Notes under the pieces: generated by a model
What the model was told of the DNA's origin: nothing
The model's database searches: none
Seen by the model: only the letters and a program-made list of their open reading frames with translations
Shown: piece by piece, positions 56,801 to 64,000 of the stretch
Layout of the letters: every line of letters begins with the position of its first letter
How positions within the stretch are numbered: the stretch's first letter is position 1
From: Gnetum montanum
Lineage: Eukaryota > Streptophyta > Gnetopsida > Gnetales > Gnetaceae
Direction of reading: 5' to 3'
DNA: 64,000 bases
Assembly (NCBI GenBank): GCA_015680685.1
Contig: MNCI01003080.1
Span: 136,551 to 200,550 of the forward strand
Position numbers and translations under genes: made by a program

Positions 56801-57574
56801 ACACTAATTCCACAAAACACACACATGTAACTATCACCGAAATGAGGTAAGAATTCTACGTTACACACGACACAAGCTACAATTACACGAATAGTGAGAT
56901 GAGACGAAACATAGAAGGGATCGTAGAGATTGGATCATGAGGTAACTGACCCAGGGCACAGTGAATCCTGCATGAAAAGCATGATTAACGTGTCATTAAC
57001 CTGTCATTCCAAAATTAGGACCAAGTCCATTCCTCTGATCAGTGACATCGCATTATTTCATCCCATGATGAGCAACTATGAGAGTACCATAACAACAAGG
57101 CGTACGATCACTTGGCATTTTATTCAAGGGAGGAGTGATTTTTGTTTTATGGCACTTCCCCTTTTTTTTCTCTTCTCATTTTTTTTAATACTGAATCTAG
57201 AGAAGCCGCCAACCATCAGGCATGGATGCATGTCTTTCCAGTGGGACCCCCTAGAACAGCATTGGATTTTTGAGTGCCCATTTGATTACTCTTACTCCCA
57301 TTTTCCATTAGATCTACAAGGATCTTAGTACAACCACGTTGCATGACAACTCCCACAAACGTCACCAAAGAGAATCTGCAAGTCCCNGATAACATAGAAC
57401 ACACCTCAACCAACGAGCCACATGAGTGTTTTATTCGTAGATGAGATTACTTATAAAAACATAAAAAGAAAAAAAGACAAAAAGATAAAATAAGAAATTG
57501 AAAAATGAAAAACTGGAAAAAAAAAAGTTGTAAAATTAAAGAAAATGAAAAGTATTTATTAATTCTTCTTTCTA

Positions 57575-59556
57575 TTAGAATGGGGGATATCCCTCATAGC
57601 TAAACAGTTGAGGATGGCAAGGATTAATAAATGACAGTGGGGATCCTTGCATGTTGGAAATATTGGAACTTGGCCGTACTTACCCCATCGAGGTTCACAC
57701 ACCTAATTGTAGTAAGCATAGTGGGGCAATTTATACGATGTAGTTCCCGGATAGCGAGTTGGCCCACTATGATATTTTGGACCATTAGATGGTATGCAAG
57801 GATCGGGAAGATGCCTTCCATGGCTATGTTCATTGGGCCATATTGTTGTTGGAGTGTGAGTTGGTGGCCCTAATGAAGTAACATGAGGCATTGGGTTCGA
57901 AGATAAGGGTGCACCATAGGGTTGGACTTGTGCTAAGTTGGAGGGCATAGTGGCCCTGAAATTATGTTGTCCCTTCCTAGGGTCATTTCTAAAGAAGGGG
58001 CACCTTCGATGTTGTTGAGGTCTCTCACTATTGTTGGAAGTAGTAGCACAAGTAATGTTCATGGGTTGTTGTTGTGGTGTAGGCACCTTAGGAACAGTTG
58101 GTGGCAATGTAGAAGGAGGGAAAAAATGAGAATGTTGAAAGTTAGGAGGAGTATAAGGTGCACAAGGGGGTGATTGTGTTGATGGCATGGGCTGATAGTA
58201 TTGAGGAGAATGGTACTGTCGTGAGACAAAGTGCGTTGGCCCAGTTGGAGAAACAGGATGTTGAACAAGATAAGCATTTGGGTTCAGATTATACGAAGGG
58301 TGTCTCTAGTTTAGTGGTGGTCTCCCCCACGACTGAGATTGTTGCCACTGTGATCGAACACAGTATCTCTGTACGAACTCTGGATGTAACGTGTTTCCCC
58401 AATGCTCATGTAAATGTAACAACATTGGGCATTGGCCCTTGGGGTGATCGTATAGGCATATGTTGCATTCATACGTATGATTGGCAATTGAGCTCTTATT
58501 TTCCTTATCCCTTCTTTCCAATTGTCTAATGTTTTGTCCTGCTTCTTGGGTTTTCAAAACTCTATCCCCAATAATATCGATAAATTCTCCACACTTTTTA
58601 TACGTCCATTCCAACATCTTATTGATCTTTGCCTCGACTTCTTATTATGATTGTTGTATTGGCAAAGATGATTCTTTCTCCTTGTGATAGGTTGATTTCT
58701 CCTTTTTATGATCATGGACCTTTCTTAAGTTGAGATTTTGGTCCCGTTGATGTTTTTCAACACTCTCCCATCTAGCCATTTCTCCTTCTTCTTTTGCTAC
58801 CCACTTAATAAGTTCTTGAACTTGATGGGTTCGTACTTCATATAGTTGACCTTGGGCATACATCCCTAGGGTTTCTCTTGTTGCATTACGTAGCCCATCA
58901 ATGATATGGTACATTAGCCTTTCCCTGGAGAACCCATGGCCTGGGCAGTTGTTTAACAGTGCATAATATCTTTCTAAGGCCATGTCCAAGGGTTCATGTT
59001 ATGCTTGTTTTCATCCTTGGATTTGTTTCCTCAAGGCTGACACTCTTGAGTAGGTTTGATATTTTTCATTAAAGAGTTCTACCATTTTTGACCAACATCA
59101 TATTGAATTTGGTTTTAACGATCTATACCATACTTTTGCTTGGCCAACGAGTGTCATGGAAAAGAGCTTAAGTTTTTGCCACCCGTTATCAATGTTGTTC
59201 CATGTACACGCATCGTAGAAGGCTTGTAAATGTTGATGCAAATCTAAGTCATAGCCTCCTGAAAAATTGGGAAAGTTGTTTAAATTGAGCCTAGGTAGAC
59301 AGCTCTCTTTACGATGCCTACGGGAGATTCGAACAGCCTCTTGTATTTGTGTTAGGCTTGTAGTGGCCAGTGGGGGTTCATTGTCATCGAGTAAGTTATG
59401 CTTTCGTGCATTGGTATGATGTTGCCTTTGTTTATGTTTATAAGAAACCCCCACCTCAGATTGCGTACTCCAATCTTCATTGTCATATAATTCGTCAGTT
59501 CTCCAATGAATTTCTTCATTAGGTATGGCATAATCATAGTCTTGTAGGAGAGGCAT
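57575..59556 (-). pseudogene. gag-like ORF of E5, best preserved of the family
   Basis: Start 59556 (MPLLQDYDYAIPNEE). The blocks at 59556-59098, 58989-58645, 58617-58306 and 58188-57703 are all in one frame, separated only by stops, until a one-base loss near 57635. The capsid part has FPNFSGGYDLDLHQHLQAF, KVWYRSLKPNSI and GLRNATRETLGMYAQG. The zinc knuckle CNICLYDHPKGQC is near 58430-58470. The Pro/Ser/Gln-rich tail includes the WGK block over GGGGTAAGTACGG (57675-57687). One stop is CGA to TGA against E2. No protease follows. Confidence 0.87.
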
Positions 59557-59678
59557 GGTTGTGAAGCTATGTGTGAAGTTGTATGTGACTTTTTGTAATT
59601 ATTTCTCCCTAAAAGATATATCGTTAATTCCTATACAGCGACCTTGTATGATATAACTAATCTAGATAGCTAGCACCG

Positions 59679-59696
59679 TCCCCGGCAACAGCACCA
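59679..59696 (-). promoter_or_regulatory. Primer-binding site of E5
   Basis: Minus strand TGGTGCTGTTGCCGGGGA, one base inside the 5' LTR; close to the tRNA-Asp complement. Confidence 0.82.
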
Positions 59697-59697
59697 A

Positions 59698-60529
59698 TGA
59701 TGAGTGGCGAGGTACCCCTACACTCAACCATACAAATACGAGTGTTACACGCGCGATCCGGTGGAACTCCGTAGACGAACTAGTTGTGACATCTAGATAG
59801 TTAGCCTTAGGTCGCAGTTCACTGTCTTCCCACCTAGACTAGTATTATCTCTGTCACGTATGGTTTAGTCTAGAGTGAGGTGTATGATGTGGTTTCTAAT
59901 CTAACACTACTCCTGAAGGTAATGGAAAGTAATATTCACTAATCTAGGAGAGAGAGTGTGAGAGAATCTAAACTAGCCTAAATGCGATGAGCATATGTTC
60001 CTTGATTATCCATACACATCTTGGACTTCGTGCACAACTACTACTGGGATTACCAAGCGCAAATCCTAGGTACGCTACTGGGATACCAAGTAGTCAAACT
60101 TAAATGCTCGTAATTAAGTCGTACTCATTCTGTGTTTTAACATGAGATAAGGGTGAGAAGATATTAACAAGGAAAGCAGTAAATAACAATTAATTAAATG
60201 ATTAATCTAGGTGAATGCTGCAATGATGAAGTAATCTCAATCTTTATTTTCGGTCATGTGCGTGTCCAAGTACGTCACACTCAAATAAAGGATACCGTAC
60301 AATTACAATCACCACATTGCGGGCATACACTGAGAGGAAAAGGGAGAGAAAGAAATTAAAATGATTAAACTAAAACTGACTAACTTCCTAATGATCTATG
60401 ATATCTAACTCTTCTGTCTACCTCTTATTTATAGATGAGGAGACAGGTTATGATATCGCGAGTGTGATATCGTGGGTGCGTTATCGTTGGGTGTGATATC
60501 GTGGCTGTCAACAAATTCATGACTCATCA
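59698..60529 (-). repeat. 5' LTR of E5
   Basis: Minus strand TGATGAGTCATG (60529) to CCACTCATCA (59698), 832 bp. It is 79 bp shorter than the 3' LTR because U3 carries fewer GATATC repeats (60448-60510). Confidence 0.94.
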
Positions 60530-60620
60530 GCATGTAAAACATTAATTCCAAAGCATTCAAGGATAGCTTGAATCACTAGTGTAAATCCCTTATTTAAGCA
60601 ACTAAATCCAATAATCTGCA
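60530..60620 (-). pseudogene. LINE E: ORF1 fragment beyond E5
   Basis: The minus strand reads IIGFSCLNKGFTLVIQAILE next to the GCATG duplication, open into the part at 54028. Beyond about 60620 nothing is recognised. Confidence 0.4.
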
Positions 60621-61498
60621 GAAATATATATCATGAAGTGGTATCTTTTGATAGGAATTTATAAAAATCATCAAGTAAAATAAATTAAAAAGTTTCAAAA
60701 TTCTTTAGTATTTTCCATCTTCAAATTATTTCTTACTAAAAAATTTTATGTTGCAATAACTCCGTAAAAAATCCTCAATATTGAAAAACCACTAAGAAAA
60801 TTTACTACACCTACTATAAATATCATCTACTCATCTATAAATTTTTGCAAGTGAAAAAGATTCAAATAAGACTATTATAACAATGCAATCAACTACAGTT
60901 ACCAAATTAAAAAGGTTAGCTTAAAAAGCTATATAATCATCCCAAATAACCAAATAACAATTTCATCAATTTTTGAGATACATCTCATTTTAGAAGAACA
61001 AGTTGTGTTAATAGTACTATGTACTTTAGAAGGGTTGATTTCACTATTGTATAAATATTACTTTGTACTTGATGATTCTCACACAAACTTTTATTGAGTT
61101 GACAATAAGTTATCTGGTGTTTTTTCGTTCTCTCTAATATTTCATTTTTTGTTTTTAAGCATTGATGTTTTCATTTTTGCTTTCTTGGAAATTTTAGTTT
61201 TCTATTTTTTTAGCAAATGGCAAACATAGCTATTTAATAGAAAACTGGTAAGCATAGCTATTTAACTTACTATAACTTATACTTTCTTCTACTTGTAACT
61301 TGGAAATTACCAAAGTTAAGAGCTATTCTCTTATACTTTATTTTGGGCATTACTAAAGTTAAGCACTATAAAATCAAAAGAGACTGTATTACTAAAGTCA
61401 TGCACCAAAAAATCAAAAGAGACTATGCTATAAATGTGTGTTTGTTGTTCAGAGTAAAAAGAAGATAAATGTGAGTTTGTTGTTTAAAGTAAGAGAAG
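60621..61498. other. AT-rich spacer, no gene seen
   Basis: No coding block recognised. Short repeats such as AATCAAAAGAGACT (61372 and 61412) lead into the 39-bp repeat. Confidence 0.4.
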
Positions 61499-61688
61499 CT
61501 TTGTCTTGTGGATGTTTTCATTCATATTGAGGCTTTGTCCTATGGATGTTTTCCTTCACATTGAAGAGAAGCTTTGTGTTGTAGATGTTTCCCTTCTCAT
61601 TGAAGAGAAGCTTTGTCTTGTGGATGTTTCCCTTTACATTGAAGAGAAGCTTTGTCCTATGGATGTTTCCCTCCACATTGAAGGGAGG
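61499..61688 (+). repeat. 39-bp tandem repeat, five units
   Basis: Units start at 61499 (34 bp), 61533, 61572, 61611 and 61650 (39 bp each), of the form CTTTGTCTTGTGGATGTTTC plus CCTTCACATTGAAGAGAAG. The plus strand encodes LCVVDVSLLIEEK-type 13-mers in an open frame (61506-61931), but there is no other sign of a gene. Confidence 0.85.
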
Positions 61689-61764
61689 GTTGTGTGTTCT
61701 ATTTTTTCTACAAATCCTTGGGAGGGTTATGTGTTCTATTTTTCTGTATATGCTCAGGTTCTAT

Positions 61765-62100
61765 TATTTTCCAAACAACTTTTCCATGAATTAGGGCACA
61801 AAGCTAATACTTTGTTTTTGTGGTTTTGCCATCCCAATAACTTTGCCATGTACTATCCTGTTTTCCAAAGAACTTTGCCATCCAACAAATTTGACATGTA
61901 CTATCTAGTTTTCCAAAAAACTTTGCCATAAATTAGTGCACAAAATTGTTTCTATATTTTCCCCAACAACAACTTTACCATCAACTATCTAATTTTCCAA
62001 ACAACTTTGCCATGAATTACCGCCCAAAGTTGTTTTGCCATGAATGAGCATCCAAAGTTGTTTTTGACAATTTCCAACAACTTTGCCATGCACTATCCAC
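61765..62100 (+). repeat. Degenerate AACTTTGCCATG repeat array
   Basis: At least eight scattered copies of TTTTCCAAACAACTTTGCCATG and variants, with alternating spacers (AATTAGTGCACAAA or TACTATCTAG). Irregular period; no coding sense. Confidence 0.65.
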
Positions 62101-62537
62101 AAAGTTTGTGATGACCATTCTATATGCATATTTCACATATTACAGAAAAACATAAAACATAGTAATATGATTTGTTTTTTTATCTAAAAAACCCAATTAC
62201 AATCAATCATATAGTCACCCATAACAATAATAGGTAACAATTAACCGAAAAAGCTATCATGATCAAATAGCCCCTAACATTCAAATTTTTCTCATGCAAA
62301 ATACCAACACTTTATTAACATGTTACTTTTTTGCTTTTTAAAAATTTCAAACCAAAAAAATTACTCAACTTTTCTAAAATAATTATAACAAAAGTGTGCT
62401 ATTGGTGTGTCCCTTGATGCCTCCAACTTCAATATATTATTATCAGTTTTCTTTCTTTCCTTCTTAAGATGCAATGATATACCTGATATACAGAAAAGTA
62501 GTGCAGTCACCATAGAAAATAACAAAAAAAAAAAAAA

Positions 62538-62910
62538 GAATTGCAATCACTACATGAATAACACATAAAAGAATTGCAATCAATACATAATTAACACAAA
62601 AAGAATTACAATCATCACATGAATAACATAGAAAAAAACATGCAATCACCACAGAAGTACAATGAATAACACACTACTTGAGTACATAATACATTACATG
62701 AATAGCAAAATATCAATTCAAAATATTATTGTAATCACACATGAATAACACAAAGAGTAAGAAGTGCAATAACTATATGAATAACAGACTACACAAAAGG
62801 AAGGAAGATTGATTAATACAAATTTAGTTTAAAATATTATTGTGTAATCTCCACATGAATAACATAGAAAAGAAGTGCAATCACTATATAAATAACATAA
62901 TACATAGAAG
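62538..62910 (+). repeat. Degenerate about 33-bp repeat (GAATTGCAATCACTACATGAATAACA)
   Basis: Tandem copies at 62538, 62571 and 62603, then spaced, drifting copies to about 62910. Noncoding. Confidence 0.65.
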
Positions 62911-63258
62911 AGTGCGATAGATAGAAGAGTGCACAAAAGATTGTCATATACTTGGTACCAACATCTTCCATGCTAGCATGGGGCCATGATTAATAAGTTC
63001 CAATCCCATAACAATTAGAAATTTTATAATTATTTGTAATGGTAATATAGGTAAAGCAAGTTAAACTCAACAAGTTGGTGTAGTGAGTGGCAGTTATTAA
63101 CCAAGAAAGGACAAGGTGACAAAGGGCTACTTAGCTTAATGCTTATCCCGAATACGTTAAAAACCATAGTATTACATTAAAAACGTTAAAAACCATAGTA
63201 TTACATTAAAAAAAAGGGGGGTCACCAAGCAAATACGATTCTATAAGTTGGCATCGAT
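62911..63258. other. Spacer, no gene seen
   Basis: Contains a direct repeat of ACGTTAAAAACCATAGTATTACATTAAA at 63155-63210. Nothing else stands out. Confidence 0.45.
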
Positions 63259-63267
63259 ATGAGTCTA

Positions 63268-63645
63268 TTATTTTATTTTGGATCTTTCAATATTGACCAT
63301 GGATATGCCTTTAACTGCAAATATAAACATAAACATGCCCCCAACAACCCAGCCCAACTGCCTCGGGTCTCCCCCATGGCCTTGATCCTTCTTCCCTCCT
63401 TTTCTCGCTGCCGATTGATCCGGTACGCGACCCAAAAGTTTTCTAAAAGCACACAAAGGAATTTCCCATGCAAAGTTGATTTCTTCTTGCCATACATTTT
63501 TTTTTTTGGTTAACGAACAGCCTGCGATGTGCACGATGCTAACGGCGCTATGGGAGGCTATATGTTGGTTGTTAGAATCTGCTAAAATGGCTTGTTTGGC
63601 TTTCTGGCTAAACCGCAATCCACGCTGCAGTTTCTCTGTGCACAA
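63268..63645 (-). CDS. Hypothetical ORF, 125 codons
   Basis: An open minus-strand frame (MCTEKLQRGLRFSQKAKQAI and onwards) in a stretch that is less AT-rich than its surroundings. No motif recognised; a hydrophobic run (WVVGGMFMFIFAV) lies near the C-terminus. An overlapping plus-strand frame also exists, so coding is doubtful. Confidence 0.2.
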   Translation of the reverse strand: MCTEKLQRGLRFSQKAKQAILADSNNQHIASHSAVSIVHIAGCSLTKKKNVWQEEINFAWEIPLCAFRKLLGRVPDQSAARKGGKKDQGHGGDPRQLGWVVGGMFMFIFAVKGISMVNIERSKIK

Positions 63646-63676
63646 TCATTCATCACGGCAGTTCCTCAAACGTTAG

Positions 63677-63996
63677 TTATGGCTGGATAATGTCAAGTTG
63701 AAGGCAGCAGGCCGTTGGAAACATTGCCTGGCGCAGTCCGCAGAGAGTAAAAGTTAAGGTTGCTGGTCCACTCCTTGTTGGTGCTGTGGATATGGGCATT
63801 GGCTTGGCGTTGAGCCTGCCATTTGGTGCTTCAATGGCGTAAGAAACGTGAATCTGGTGATTGAGCAAGCAATGGTGTGATGCGTGTGGCAACGTGAAAT
63901 GAGGCGATAGCACCAAGTGTTATTGAGAGGAGAGGTGCTAGCAATTGCATCACTAGCACCAGCACAAGGCATAGCATGGCCAACAATCTTGGCCAC
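63677..63996. other. Less AT-rich stretch at the right edge, possible exon
   Basis: Both strands have frames of about 80 codons (minus 63677-63916 and 63754-63996) and the plus strand reads KVKVAGPLLVGAVDMGIGLA. Composition differs from the rest of the window. It could be the edge of a host gene or another element; the window ends before this can be decided. Confidence 0.25.
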
Positions 63997-64000
63997 AGCC

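Larger units (their letters stand above)
54029..60529 (-). mobile_element. Element E5: pol-less LTR retrotransposon with shortened ORF2
   Basis: Minus-strand sister of E1-E3, with perfect duplication GCATG (54024-54028 and 60530-60534), LTRs of 911 and 832 bp, a good PBS, the best-preserved gag of the family, the module, an acceptor site, and an ORF2 shortened by two in-frame deletions. No pol domain was found. It is inserted in LINE E. A single N at 57387 marks missing sequence relative to E2. Confidence 0.94.

Noticed and set aside
1-64000. tRNA genes
   Set aside because: The tRNA-Asp-like stretches are primer-binding sites of 18 bases next to LTRs; no cloverleaf was seen.

Overview
This is nuclear plant DNA made almost entirely of nested, decayed retrotransposons. 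No tRNA, rRNA, CRISPR array or bacterial-type operon was seen. The plant call rests on Athila/Tat-like Ty3/gypsy pol genes, primer-binding sites close to plant tRNA-Asp, and plant LINE endonuclease/RT remnants. The depth of nesting, the AT-rich decayed spacers and the lack of a convincing host gene suggest a very large genome, possibly a gymnosperm, but the species cannot be read from the sequence. Layout (element names are mine): 1-307 is the cut end of a minus-strand LTR. 308-12712 is element A, a minus-strand autonomous-type Ty3/gypsy element (gag, protease, RT, RNase H, integrase), split by E1 (plus, 3002-8583, TSD GTGGA). E2 (plus, 12713 to about 21074) sits in A's right LTR. Element B (minus gypsy pol, about 21075-31140) is split by E3 (plus, 24182-30406, near-TSD GAATC/GACTC). 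A minus-strand LINE (C, about 31900-40430) is split by E4 (plus, 32647-39769, TSD GAGCC). About 40431-46180 is AT-rich DNA with a 36-bp coding-like repeat. Next come a plus-strand LINE 3' end (D) and a solo LTR (46942-47789, TSD AATGT). A large minus-strand LINE (E, about 48900-60620) carries a second solo LTR (51631-52423, TSD ATAAT) and a complete minus-strand element E5 (54029-60529, TSD GCATG). The last 3.4 kb is AT-rich, with three degenerate repeat arrays and an unexplained, less AT-rich stretch at the right edge. The most interesting system is the E1/E2/E3/E5 family. These elements have LTRs, a tRNA-Asp-like PBS, a gag-like ORF and a polypurine tract, but no protease, RT, RNase H or integrase. 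Instead they carry a long second ORF (ORF2). In E2, ORF2 is 921 codons in one frame with 12 stop codons and no frameshift. It has a globular N-terminal domain followed by a long coiled coil. In every copy, and at the matching place in E4, the ORF2 ATG directly follows a splice-acceptor-like sequence (CTTACTAAC-like branch site, then AG, then ATG). Between gag and ORF2 lies a conserved noncoding module ending in GGGGAGGACCCAC. ORF2 occupies the place of the third, historically env-like ORF of Athila-type elements. E4 is different: it is a pol-deleted derivative of an A-like element, and it shares the module and the acceptor. The likely picture is a parasitic network in which elements of the A type supply pol enzymes to gag+ORF2 and gag-only elements. 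All visible copies are damaged, so this is inferred from structure.
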